Assembly (NCBI RefSeq): GCF_002797555.1
Contig: NZ_PGFA01000001.1
Location: 806,001 to 870,000 of the forward strand
Length of the DNA: 64,000 nt
Source: Hymenobacter chitinivorans DSM 11115
Lineage (GTDB): Bacteria > Bacteroidota > Bacteroidia > Cytophagales > Hymenobacteraceae
Direction: 5' to 3'
Part shown: positions 44,060 to 51,729 of the stretch, in pieces
Layout: each line of letters begins with the position of its first letter
Numbering within the stretch: the stretch's first letter is position 1
Notes under the pieces: generated by a model
Seen by the model: the letters and a program-made list of their open reading frames with translations, nothing else
Databases searched by the model: none
What the model was told of the DNA's origin: nothing
Program-made: the position numbers and the translations under genes

Positions 44060-44302
44060 TTACGGGGCCGGGAGTTTGCGCAGCTGCCGGGCCAGGACCA
44101 CGGCGGGGCCGGTTTCGAAGGTGACCAGCATGGACCCGTTGCGGCCCCGGATGCACTTGCCCCGCGCGTCGCGGAGGGCGTGGCAGCGCTGGCCGACCAA
44201 GGGCGAGCCGGTGAAGCGGGCCAGCCGGTCGCCGAGGTAGCGGTAGGTGGGGAAGGTAGTGGGAGCGGCCGGAAGCACGGGTTTAGGCAGCGGGAAGGGC
44301 AT
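44060..44302 (-). CDS. Small hypothetical protein downstream of bshB1
   Basis: The product has 80 residues starting at ATG 44302, 11 bp after the bshB1 stop. The N-terminus is Pro-rich (MPFPLPKPVLPAAP). The rest looks like a compact conserved domain: TYRYLGDRLARFTGSPLVGQ, then CHALRDARGKCIRGRNGSML and a basic end VVLARQLRKLPAP. Two Cys lie ten residues apart. The pattern recalls small uncharacterised proteins of Hymenobacter-like genomes (weak memory). It is probably translated from the bshB1 transcript. The acidic heptad tract continues in frame right after its stop. Confidence 0.65.
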   Translation of the reverse strand: MPFPLPKPVLPAAPTTFPTYRYLGDRLARFTGSPLVGQRCHALRDARGKCIRGRNGSMLVTFETGPAVVLARQLRKLPAP

Positions 44303-44313
44303 ATTGGGAGGGC

Positions 44314-45033
44314 TTAGCGCAGCTGAAACAGGTCGTCTACCCCTAGCAGGCGGCGGCAGGTGAAGCCCTCGGCGAAGGGTACGTTGATGTACTTGCCACA
44401 GTCGCGGGCCTGGCCTTCGAGGATTTTGAGGAAGTCGGGGGAGGAAATGTAGGTGGAGGTGGGGTCGTCGTAGTCGGGGTGGTAAAACTGGCTTTTGAAC
44501 GCCGTAACGGCCTCCAGCTTCCGCTCCCAGTACTCGGAAATGTCCACCACGATGTCGGGCTTGACGTAGGTGTTGTGGATGACTTGCAGCATCAAATCGG
44601 GGCGCCAGCTGGGCTGGAGCTGGCCCTGGTGGCGGGTTTCGATTTTGGGCAGGCCCGAGAGAAAGGACGCGTCGTGGACCAGGTTGGCGGCCCGGCCGTG
44701 GTCGGGGTGGCGGTCCACGTTGGGGTTGGTGAGGATAATGGAAGGGCGGAAGCGGCGGATGACCTGGATGATTTGCAGCTGATGGGCCTCGTCGTTGAGG
44801 AAGAATCCGTCGCGCATGCCCAGGTTTTCGCGCACGTGCAAACCCATAACACGGGCCGCGTCGGCGGCTTCTTCGGCCCGCAGCTCGGCCGAGCCCCGGG
44901 TGCCCAGCTCCCCACGGGTGAGGTCGACGACCCCCACGCGGCGGCCCTTGGCAATGTGCTTCATCAGGGTGCCCGCGCAGCCGACTTCGGCGTCGTCGGG
45001 GTGGGCGGCAATCATCAGGATATCGAGTTTCAT
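44314..45033 (-). CDS. bshB1: Bacillithiol biosynthesis deacetylase BshB1
   Basis: BshB1 removes the acetyl group from GlcNAc-malate in the second step of bacillithiol synthesis (zinc LmbE-type hydrolase, cytosol). The 239-residue product starts MKLDILMIAAHPDDAEVGCA, where H-P-D-D gives zinc ligands and the catalytic Asp. It continues with DLTRGELGTRGSAELRAEE and a third zinc His in DRHPDHGRAA, and ends with the BshB1-type EGFTCRRLLGVDDLF. The length is normal. No bshA or bshC is in the window. A REP-like element separates it from the monooxygenase gene upstream. Confidence 0.94.
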   Translation of the reverse strand: MKLDILMIAAHPDDAEVGCAGTLMKHIAKGRRVGVVDLTRGELGTRGSAELRAEEAADAARVMGLHVRENLGMRDGFFLNDEAHQLQIIQVIRRFRPSIILTNPNVDRHPDHGRAANLVHDASFLSGLPKIETRHQGQLQPSWRPDLMLQVIHNTYVKPDIVVDISEYWERKLEAVTAFKSQFYHPDYDDPTSTYISSPDFLKILEGQARDCGKYINVPFAEGFTCRRLLGVDDLFQLR

Positions 45034-45091
45034 AGAAGGCGGAAGGCGAATGATAGAGCCGGCATGAATCGGCTAGTATAGACAAAAGAAC

Positions 45092-45235
45092 GTCATGCTG
45101 GGCGTCGTCAGAACAACTCTATATAGCACGATAGGCAGATTACCGTGGCGGTAGAGATGCTTCGACTGCGCTCAGCATGACGAATACATTGGCAACATCA
45201 GCTCGCGAGATTCCTCGCTTGGCTCGGAATGACGG
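45092..45235. repeat. REP-like inverted-repeat element, composite
   Basis: GTCATGCTG at 45092 and CAGCATGAC at 45173-45181 bound the first part, with GAGATGCTTCGACTGCGCTC inside. A second motif, GCGAGATTCCTCGCTTGGCT followed by CGGAATGAC, ends near 45233. It lies between the monooxygenase gene and bshB1. Confidence 0.7.
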
Positions 45236-45257
45236 TCTAGCTACAAACGTTAAGGTT

Positions 45258-46283
45258 CTAGGCCAGCACCTGAATGACGGCTTCCGAGAACCGCTCCATT
45301 TCCTCGAGCTGGGGGCTGCACTGGAGCAGGAAGAGGTCGACGCCCACGGCTTCGAAGGCAGCAATGCGCTCGGCTACCTGGTCGGGGGTGCCGGTGAGGC
45401 CGGAGCGCAGGCCCCGGTTGGACACCGAATAGTCTTGCAACGAAACCTGGTTTTCGAGCTGGGTGCCGGCCAGCCACTGCTGGTAATTTTTGTAGCCGGC
45501 CGCTGAGCCCTGCACGTTGGTAATGCGCTCCAGCTCCTTTTTGACCTCGGCGTCGGTGTTGCGGACCACCGAGTAGGCGGCGACGCCGAACTTCATGGGC
45601 GGCAAACCCAGCTTGTCGCGGCGCTGGCTCAAGTCCTGGATGCGGCGGCCGATGGCCGCGGGCTCGTCGCCGTGCATCACGTAGCCGTCGCACTGGGCGG
45701 CAATCATGTTTTTGGCGGCTTCCGACTCACCGCCGGCGTAGATAAACGGCCGGGGGCGCGACACGGGCTTGGGCTGCAGAATGGAGTCGGTGACCTTGTA
45801 GAACTTGCCTTCGAAGGTAAAGTGGTCCTGCTTCCACATATTGTCCACCACGTGCAGCCACTCGGCGGTGCGGGCGTAGCGGTCATCGTGCTGCTCGAAG
45901 TGCACGCCGTACTTCTTGGCCTCATCCTGCCACCACGACGATACCACGTTCAATGACAGGCGGCCGTTGCTGATGTGGTCGATGTTGGCGGCCTGCTTGG
46001 CCAGCAAAGCGGGGGAGTGGAAGGTAGGCCGCACGGCCACCATCAGCTCGATTTTCTTGGTCACGGCGGCCAGGGCGGCGGCCGTGCTCCAGGCATCCAG
46101 GCTGGGAGCTTCCTCGCCCTTGATGTCGTTCAGGTTGAGTTCGGCAATCAAAGACAGGTCGTAGCCCAGGTCCTCACTGCGCTGGGCCAGGGTCTTGACG
46201 TAGTCCCAGTCGGCGCGCATGTTTTCGTCTTCGACGTTGCGCAGCCACCCGCCAAAAACGGGCATCCAATATCCGTATCTCAT
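45258..46283 (-). CDS. LLM-class flavin monooxygenase (sulfone/sulfonate type)
   Basis: The product has 341 residues of the luciferase-like TIM-barrel family. RYGYWMPVFGGWLR at the N-terminus, AVRPTFHSPALLAKQAANID, GRLSLNVVSSWWQDEAKKYG, HDDRYARTAEWL and FIYAGGESEAAKNMIA are close in pattern to alkanesulfonate (SsuD) and dimethylsulfone (SfnG) monooxygenases, which use FMNH2 and O2 to release sulfite or sulfinate. A separate flavin reductase would be needed and is not nearby. It lies 41 bp downstream of the ATP-grasp gene, in a transcript headed by a SAM-I riboswitch, which supports a sulfur-acquisition role (inference). Confidence 0.88.
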   Translation of the reverse strand: MRYGYWMPVFGGWLRNVEDENMRADWDYVKTLAQRSEDLGYDLSLIAELNLNDIKGEEAPSLDAWSTAAALAAVTKKIELMVAVRPTFHSPALLAKQAANIDHISNGRLSLNVVSSWWQDEAKKYGVHFEQHDDRYARTAEWLHVVDNMWKQDHFTFEGKFYKVTDSILQPKPVSRPRPFIYAGGESEAAKNMIAAQCDGYVMHGDEPAAIGRRIQDLSQRRDKLGLPPMKFGVAAYSVVRNTDAEVKKELERITNVQGSAAGYKNYQQWLAGTQLENQVSLQDYSVSNRGLRSGLTGTPDQVAERIAAFEAVGVDLFLLQCSPQLEEMERFSEAVIQVLA

Positions 46284-46324
46284 TTTAATGTGCGGAATGT
46301 GGTTGAATGTGAGTAATGTGCTGT

Positions 46325-47329
46325 TTACTCGGCTGCTACTGCGGCCACTTCAGTGGCGTAGGCCGTGGCGGCTACGCCGGGCAGCTGGCTTTCGAGGTAG
46401 TCGACGAAGCGGGAATAAGGGTCGAAGCCGACTACGTTCACGGCGTCGGCCACGAAGTTGGACAGGGCGTTGACGTCGTAGAAGAGCACGTCGCCGGTGC
46501 GGTCGTCGATGAGGTACTCGATGCCACCCACGTCGATTTTGGCGGCGGCCACGATGCGCTCCACGGCGGCAATTACCTCGGCCGGGGGGGTAAAGGCTTC
46601 CACCTGAATGCCTTTCTTGGGGGCTTCGGTGAGGCAGAACTCGGCCGACGTTTCCTCGGGAATCTGGCAGATTTCGGCGGGGCAGAGGTTGAAGCTTTCC
46701 CCGGTCGTAAACACCTTCATGGCGTAAAGAAACTTGCCGTCGAGGGTTTCGACGCGGTGGATGTTGCCGCCGCGGGGCGTTACGTACTCCTGCACCAGGG
46801 CCGTCTGGTCGATGCCCAGATCAATCTGATTGGCTGCTACGGCCGCTTCCACGCCCTCGATGGTGTCGAAGCGGATAATGCCCGCGCCGCTGCCGCCGAT
46901 GTTGACTTTCACCACGATGGGGAACTGCAGCTGCCGGGCGGCGTCGGGCACGCGGGAGGCGTGGTTGACGACGAAGGATTTGGGGTATTTCAAACCCAGG
47001 GAGGCAAAGAGGGAGAGTTGCCGGGCCTTGTTGGTTTCGATGGCCGTAGCCGCCGAGCCGTTGATGATGCGCGTACCGATACGCTCCAGGTGGGTGGCAA
47101 AGCCGGCGGTGTGGAAAATGCCCTGGCCGTGGCCGCGCAGGTAGGCCGAGGAGCTCATCCGGTTCACGACCAGCGAGTAGCGGCTCTCGGTTTCGGAGGG
47201 GTCGAAGAGGTGGTGGGCGGCGTCAATCTTTTCGTAGGGCAGGCCCCGGCGGTCCAGCTCGGCAAACAGGGGCTTGAACCATTCGGGGTGCTCGTAATAA
47301 ATGCCAATCGGCTTTTGGGGCTGGGCCAT
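46325..47329 (-). CDS. RimK-like ATP-grasp ligase
   Basis: The product has 334 residues. The N-terminal pre-ATP-grasp domain has IGIYYEHPEWFKPLFAELDR and RYSLVVNRMSSSAYLRGHGQ. The ATP-grasp core has PIVVKVNIGGSGAGIIRFDT (ATP-binding Lys and Gly-rich loop), TALVQEYVTP, and the metal site GGIEYLIDDRTGDVLFYDVN ending in the expected D-x-N. ATP-grasp enzymes ligate a carboxylate to an amine or thiol through an acyl-phosphate. The acceptor and donor here are unknown. It is the first gene behind the SAM-I riboswitch and is followed by the flavin monooxygenase. Confidence 0.85.
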   Translation of the reverse strand: MAQPQKPIGIYYEHPEWFKPLFAELDRRGLPYEKIDAAHHLFDPSETESRYSLVVNRMSSSAYLRGHGQGIFHTAGFATHLERIGTRIINGSAATAIETNKARQLSLFASLGLKYPKSFVVNHASRVPDAARQLQFPIVVKVNIGGSGAGIIRFDTIEGVEAAVAANQIDLGIDQTALVQEYVTPRGGNIHRVETLDGKFLYAMKVFTTGESFNLCPAEICQIPEETSAEFCLTEAPKKGIQVEAFTPPAEVIAAVERIVAAAKIDVGGIEYLIDDRTGDVLFYDVNALSNFVADAVNVVGFDPYSRFVDYLESQLPGVAATAYATEVAAVAAE

Positions 47330-47753
47330 GGGTTGTATGGAAAAATATGTGTGACAGGGGAAGGGCCCGGCCGCGGAAAAGCGGCGGGCCGGAAAAATCC
47401 GAAAGAGCAGAAGCTTGCGGCTAGTTGCTTAGCGCTAAGAGCCCCGCATAGAGCCAAACCCAACAGACGCGCCGCAACGCAGCAGAATACTGTTCGGGTA
47501 AAACCAGACAGACGGGGGTAGCTGCGGGCTAGGAGCCAGAGCAGCGGGGCAGGACCGCAAGCACGGAAGCTAGGCGGTCAGCGGGCTAGAGGGGAAAAAG
47601 GAAACTAGCAACAACAGCCCGCGCCAGCCAGAGGCCAACAACAGCCCGCGCCAGCCAGAGGCCAACAACAGACGGCGGCCGGGGCAGACTGGAGTTGGGC
47701 TACGAAAGCAGCGGAAAGGGCAGAAAAGTTGTTGGCAGTGTCCACGGCAACTT
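47330..47753 (-). other. Long leader between riboswitch and ATP-grasp gene
   Basis: A transcribed leader of about 420 nt without a convincing gene. It contains a short AAGTTG / CAACTT stem followed by TT just after the aptamer (a possible expression platform), a 27-bp tandem repeat, a CTTAGCGCTAAG palindrome (47428-47439), and a GGCCCGCCGC / GCGGCCGGGCC hairpin (47364-47390) ending about 35 nt before the start codon, which could block ribosome access. Confidence 0.5.
47611..47664. repeat. Two perfect 27-bp tandem copies
   Basis: The unit ACAACAGCCCGCGCCAGCCA plus GAGGCCA occurs twice exactly, followed by a partial third copy (ACAACAGA). Confidence 0.95.
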
Positions 47754-47849
47754 GTTTTTATATGGTCAGGACTTGGCACCGTTCCAGCTCATCACTGGGG
47801 GTTGCCGGCGTATCGTCGAGCCTGTCTCTCCACGCCTCTGTATAAAAAC
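47754..47849 (-). ncRNA. SAM-I (S-box) riboswitch aptamer
   Basis: On the minus strand P1 is GTTTTTATA (47849-47841) paired perfectly with TATAAAAAC (47762-47754). Inside, in order, are the S-box landmarks: AGAG, P2 strand GGCGT, GGAGAGACAGGCTCGACGAT, the P2 return ACGCC, GGCAACC, a P3 hairpin CCAG-TGATGAG-CTGG, and GGTGCCAAGTCC. This is the known SAM-I consensus, including the kink-turn region and the GGTGC core. A separate P4 hairpin is not obvious. It should switch off the downstream ATP-grasp/monooxygenase genes when SAM is plentiful. Confidence 0.88.
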
Positions 47850-47878
47850 AATCCTTTGGTCAGAAAGAATTGACTCGG

Positions 47879-47910
47879 CAAAGGTAAGGCAGCGCGCGGC
47901 ACAGTTACAA
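47879..47910 (-). promoter_or_regulatory. Promoter of the riboswitch transcript
   Basis: A complete Bacteroidota-type promoter on the minus strand: TTG (47910-47908), a 21-nt spacer, then TACCTTTG (47886-47879). Transcription would start about 20-25 nt before the aptamer. Confidence 0.7.
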
Positions 47911-47964
47911 CCCCCGGCCGGGCTCCGCCTCCGAAACCTTGTAAACGCAGCGTAGCCTACCAAC

Positions 47965-47998
47965 AAAAAAGCCCCGGAGAGGTTCCCCGGAGCTTTTT
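47965..47998 (-). terminator. Terminator of the SGNH hydrolase gene
   Basis: AAAAAGCNCCGG-type arms (one mismatch) around an 8-nt loop, with T residues on the minus-strand 3' side, 21 bp after the gene. Confidence 0.75.
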
Positions 47999-48019
47999 CA
48001 ACAATCTGGCAAAGCCGCT

Positions 48020-49027
48020 TTAGGGCAGCTGGCGGGCCGCTTTGGTTTTTACTTTGGTCTTGCCTTTCCCGGTTTTTTGCTGGCCGCCCGCCGTCGAAAA
48101 AGCCGCGGGGCGGGCGGCCAGCACCTGCTCGGCGGCCACGCGCTGCAGGGCTACGGCATCGGTTGGCAACAAACCCAGGGCGGCGGCGGCCTGCTCCTGG
48201 GGGCCCAGGCGGCGCGGGTCGTAGCCCGTAATTTCGCCGAACAGCACGCAGGCATTCAGGTAGGCCCCGGCGGCGCTGGGGTGGTAGTGGTCTTCGCCCC
48301 AGAGGTTGAGCTTGCCGGCTTCGGGCTGGTAGGGGTTGCGCAACGCCACGCCGGCCTGGATGGCCCGCAGCCAGGCGTCGCCGGCCGGGGCCACGCCCGT
48401 GAAACGGCCGTTAAGCCGGGCCGCGCCATAGTAGCCGCGGTGCAAATCCTGGCTCATCGAGTCGAGGGGCAGGCCGGAATACGCCTTGCCCGCGGGGTAG
48501 GTCTGGTCGGCCCGGGCCCAGGTTTGGTAGAAATACAGCCGGGCCGTCGGGTTGGCCTGGTGCACGAGCTGCTCGATGCGGGTCGAGTAGTCCCGGAAGG
48601 TGTCGGGGTGGCCGGAGCGGCGGGCCGGTAGCGGGTACATGCTGTGCTCCTGCAGCACCACGGTATTCCAGCGGGGCTGCCGCAGAGTGTACTGGGCGCT
48701 GTCGAAGTGCAGCTTGAGGGACTCGCCGTTGATGCACTGCAGGTGCACTTCGTAGGCCAGGCCGGCTTCGTCGGCAAACTTCTTGAAAATGGCCGGAATT
48801 CCGCCCCAATCCCCGATTTTCTGCTTCCCGACCCGCTCGATGGTAATGGCTGCGGCGTTGTAGCTAAATACGGGGTTGTAGCGGCCGTGGAAAAAGCTGT
48901 TGCCGACGAAGAGAATGGTTTGGGGCTTAGGCGGGGCCTGCTGGGCTCGGCTGCCGCACGGGGCTAAGAGGCCGAGCAGGAAAACAGTAACAGGGGAAAG
49001 GCGAAGCCGAAACCGGGGAAAAAGCAT
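48020..49027 (-). CDS. Secreted SGNH/GDSL-type hydrolase
   Basis: The product has 335 residues with a signal peptide (LSPVTVFLLGLLAPCGSRAQ). TILFVGNSFFHGRYNPVF is the block I nucleophile region (GNS replacing GDS), VVLQEHSMYPL is near block III, and GEDHYHPSAAGAYLNA carries the block V Asp-x-x-His pair. The C-terminus is Lys/Thr-rich. It is probably an esterase or acetylhydrolase acting in the periplasm. ATG 49027 was chosen; the in-frame TTG upstream is less likely. A TACTTTTG box lies 35 nt upstream. Confidence 0.82.
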   Translation of the reverse strand: MLFPRFRLRLSPVTVFLLGLLAPCGSRAQQAPPKPQTILFVGNSFFHGRYNPVFSYNAAAITIERVGKQKIGDWGGIPAIFKKFADEAGLAYEVHLQCINGESLKLHFDSAQYTLRQPRWNTVVLQEHSMYPLPARRSGHPDTFRDYSTRIEQLVHQANPTARLYFYQTWARADQTYPAGKAYSGLPLDSMSQDLHRGYYGAARLNGRFTGVAPAGDAWLRAIQAGVALRNPYQPEAGKLNLWGEDHYHPSAAGAYLNACVLFGEITGYDPRRLGPQEQAAAALGLLPTDAVALQRVAAEQVLAARPAAFSTAGGQQKTGKGKTKVKTKAARQLP

Positions 49028-49062
49028 AGCAAAAACGACGCGCAAAAGAGCAAGCCGGATGG

Positions 49063-49070
49063 CAAAAGTA
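49063..49070 (-). promoter_or_regulatory. TACTTTTG -7 box of the SGNH gene
   Basis: An exact TAnnTTTG, 35 nt before ATG 49027 on the minus strand. Confidence 0.5.
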
Positions 49071-49084
49071 ACGGATTCGCGCTG

Positions 49085-50416
49085 CTAAATCCTTTCATTG
49101 GGGTGGGGCGGTACCGCTACCGGCACCAGGTCCGACTCGGCCGGGGCCAGCACGCCTTGCAGGGCCAGCTGGTGGCGCTGCTCGTCAAACTCGCCCTCAC
49201 TTTTGGCAATAACCAGCGTCGCCACCCCATTGCCGATGACGTTGGTAATGGCCCGGGCCTCACTCATAAACCGGTCGACGCCCAGCAGCAGGGCCACGCC
49301 TTCGACGGGAATAACCTTGGTAGCAGCCAGCGTGGAGGCCAGCACGATAAAGCCCGAGCCCGTAACGCCCGCCGCGCCTTTGCTGGTCAGCATCAGAATG
49401 CCAATCAACGTCAGCTCCTGGGTGAGGGAAAGCTCGATGTCGAAGGCCTGGGCCAGGAAAATAACGGCAATGCTGAGGTAGATACTCGTGCCGTCGAGGT
49501 TGAAGGAATAGCCCGTCGGAATAACCAGGCCGGCCACCGAGCGGGAGCAGCCGTAGCGCTCCAGCTTATCAATCATGCGCGGCAAAGCCGACTCCGACGA
49601 GGACGTGCCCAGTACCAGCAGAATTTCCTCCTTAATAAAGCCCAGGTAACGCCACAGGCTCAGCCCGTAGTAGCGCATAATCAGGTTCAGGACCCCGAAA
49701 ATGAACAAAAACATAGTCAGGTACACCACCAGCATCAGCTTGCCCAGCGGCAGCAGCGTGGCCAGGCCATACTTGCCGATGGTAAAGGCCATACCCCCAA
49801 ACGCACCCAGCGGCGCCAGTTTCATGACCAGGCCCAGCACGGCAAACATCACGTGCGACAACCGCTCGAAGGTGCCAATCAGGGGCTGGCTGTACGTAGC
49901 CGGAATCCGGCCCAAAGCCAGGCCAAACAGCACGGCAAAGAGCAGCACCTGCAGCACGTCGCCCTCGGCAAAGGCGCCCACCACGCTGTGGGGCACCACG
50001 TGGGTGAAAAACTCCACCCAGTTCATTTCGCCGGCCTGAGCCGTGTACTTGGAAGCTTCGGCGGCCTGGGCCGCGGTTTGCGTGGCCACCGAGGCCCGGG
50101 CGTCGATGCCGTGGCCGGGCCGGCTCAGGTTGGCCGCCGTAATGCCGATGACCAAGGCCAGGGTCGTCACGATTTCAAAGTAAAGCAGGGCCTTGCCGCC
50201 CACCCGGCCCACCTTTTTCAGGTCGCCCATGCCGCCGATGCCCAGCACCACCGTCAGGAAGATGATGGGGGCAATGAGCATCTTAATCAGGTTGATAAAC
50301 GTGTCGCCGATGGGCTTCAGGGCCGCCCCGAAGCCGGGGAACAGCGCCCCAACCAGTACGCCCAGCGTAATGGCCGTCAGAACCTGCACGGTGAGATTGG
50401 ACGAGAGTTTCTTCAT
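49085..50416 (-). CDS. dctA: C4-dicarboxylate:cation symporter (DAACS family)
   Basis: The inner-membrane importer of succinate, fumarate and malate, or related dicarboxylates. The 443-residue product has about eight transmembrane helices and two re-entrant loops. The signature motifs are [13 protein letters not shown] (Ser-rich loop), [32 protein letters not shown] and [17 protein letters not shown]. The length matches DctA. A ~35-residue insert ([19 protein letters not shown]) follows TM3. ATG 50416 starts right before TM1; the longer frame overlaps the divergent stress-protein gene. It may also accept glutamate, as some relatives do. Confidence 0.92.
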   Translation of the reverse strand: MKKLSSNLTVQVLTAITLGVLVGALFPGFGAALKPIGDTFINLIKMLIAPIIFLTVVLGIGGMGDLKKVGRVGGKALLYFEIVTTLALVIGITAANLSRPGHGIDARASVATQTAAQAAEASKYTAQAGEMNWVEFFTHVVPHSVVGAFAEGDVLQVLLFAVLFGLALGRIPATYSQPLIGTFERLSHVMFAVLGLVMKLAPLGAFGGMAFTIGKYGLATLLPLGKLMLVVYLTMFLFIFGVLNLIMRYYGLSLWRYLGFIKEEILLVLGTSSSESALPRMIDKLERYGCSRSVAGLVIPTGYSFNLDGTSIYLSIAVIFLAQAFDIELSLTQELTLIGILMLTSKGAAGVTGSGFIVLASTLAATKVIPVEGVALLLGVDRFMSEARAITNVIGNGVATLVIAKSEGEFDEQRHQLALQGVLAPAESDLVPVAVPPHPNERI

Positions 50417-50695
50417 AGATAAGGGCCGAGCCGGCCAAGAGAAGCCAGGATTTTCCTGCTCTGAATTCCGGGGGCAGGAGTAGAGGATAAAACGATTGGG
50501 CGTGAAGATACCCGGAATTGACTGGGGCAACGGGGAAATAAAGCGGGGTATAGTAATCAAACTGTTGTAATAATTATAAAAATTGAATATATTATCCAGG
50601 TTGATAAACCGCGCCGGGTTGTCGTCGTCCCGGCCGGTTTGGGAGCCATTTGCGCGTACCGTTGCCCTTGCGTTGCTCACTACATTCCAACTGCC

Positions 50696-51541
50696 ATGAA
50701 AAACATCCTGGTTCCCACTGATTTTTCGCCCGCGGCCCACCACGCCTTCGAGGTGGCTATGCGGCTGGCCCAGCGCACCAGCGGCGGCGTCACGCTGCTG
50801 CACGTGGAGGAGCACAACGACACGCCCCGCTTCAGCTCGTCCGGGGGCCGCATCGGCGGCAGTAGCCTCGGAGACGTGTTTATGCTCAAGTACCTGCAGA
50901 AAATCAAGCACCAGATGCACGAGCTCATGGCCGAAGGGCAGCAGCTGGCACCCGACGTGCCGGTTACCGAGCTGCTGCGCACCTCCAGCCTGGTCGATTC
51001 AGTGCTGGAAGTCGTGGCCGAGCGGGGCATCGACCTGGTGGTGATGGGCGCCCAGGAGCAGAGTTCCTGGCAGCACTTTTTTGCCGGCTCCAACACCGAG
51101 CAGCTCGTGCGCCGGGTGCCTTGCCCGGTACTGACGGTGAAACACCCCGAAATGCAGTTCAACGTGCAGCACATCGTGTTTCCGTCCGATTTCTCGGCCG
51201 AGGCCGACCGCGCCGTACCCGATTTGCAGCGCATCCAGGCCGTTTTTCCCGATGCTACGCTCCACCTGCTCAAAGTCGTGCCCGATATTGACCAGTACAG
51301 CGAGGCTCTGGACCGGATCCAGGCTTTTGCCGAGCGCCACCACCTGGCCCACTGCGAGGCCGAGGTCATTGATGCCGCCAATGCCGGCGTGGGCATTCCG
51401 CTCTTCGCCCAGCAGGCCCACGCCGACCTGGTGGTGATGCCCACCCACGCCCACACCGGCCTGAGCCACCTGTGGCACCACAACGTGGCCGAAAACGTGG
51501 CCCGGCACGCGGCCCCGCCGGTGCTGATGTTCCGGCTGTAG
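50696..51541 (+). CDS. Universal stress protein, two UspA domains
   Basis: The product has 281 residues with two tandem Usp domains. The first opens [20 protein letters not shown] and ends with [19 protein letters not shown], similar to the ATP-binding G-x2-G-x9-G-(S/T) loop but incomplete. The second opens [17 protein letters not shown] and ends [20 protein letters not shown]. Both close with PCPVLTV / APPVLMF. A cytosolic stress-response protein. It is divergent from dctA across an AT-rich 280-bp region, and ATG 50696 fits the first domain exactly. Confidence 0.9.
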   Translation: MKNILVPTDFSPAAHHAFEVAMRLAQRTSGGVTLLHVEEHNDTPRFSSSGGRIGGSSLGDVFMLKYLQKIKHQMHELMAEGQQLAPDVPVTELLRTSSLVDSVLEVVAERGIDLVVMGAQEQSSWQHFFAGSNTEQLVRRVPCPVLTVKHPEMQFNVQHIVFPSDFSAEADRAVPDLQRIQAVFPDATLHLLKVVPDIDQYSEALDRIQAFAERHHLAHCEAEVIDAANAGVGIPLFAQQAHADLVVMPTHAHTGLSHLWHHNVAENVARHAAPPVLMFRL

Positions 51542-51571
51542 CAGAGTGGCGCGTTACAAACTCATCATCAG

Positions 51572-51602
51572 GCCGCTGCTTCGGAAGAGGCAGCGGCTTT
51601 TT
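51572..51602 (+). terminator. Terminator of the universal stress protein gene
   Basis: GCCGCTGC pairs with GCAGCGGC over a 10-nt loop and is followed by TTTTT. Confidence 0.85.
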
Positions 51603-51634
51603 GGTGCATTCTTCGCCCGTTTGGCGGCGTAATT

Positions 51635-51701
51635 AAGCGCCGGCCAAAACCTAAGGAGGACGAAGCGGGTTGAAACAGCCAGCCGGTTTTGGCCGGCGCT
51701 T
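51635..51701. repeat. 17-bp perfect inverted repeat in the SDR leader
   Basis: AAGCGCCGGCCAAAACC (51635-51651) and GGTTTTGGCCGGCGCTT (51685-51701) flank a 33-nt loop that contains AAGGAGG. It ends 28 bp before the SDR start codon and could be a second terminator or a leader structure. Confidence 0.75.
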
Positions 51702-51729
51702 TTCCACTCTTTAAAAGTACCCCTAGCGA

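Noticed and set aside
43808..44317. 169-codon plus-strand frame with hydrophobic VGSFAVGVG repeats
   Set aside because: It is the complement of the acidic heptads and of the 80-residue gene. Differences among repeat units fit minus-strand codons better, and its start is a TTG without promoter.
47570..47779. 69-codon minus-strand frame starting inside the SAM-I aptamer
   Set aside because: The start lies within the conserved riboswitch core and most of the rest is the 27-bp repeat translated (GWRGLLLAS); more likely untranslated leader.
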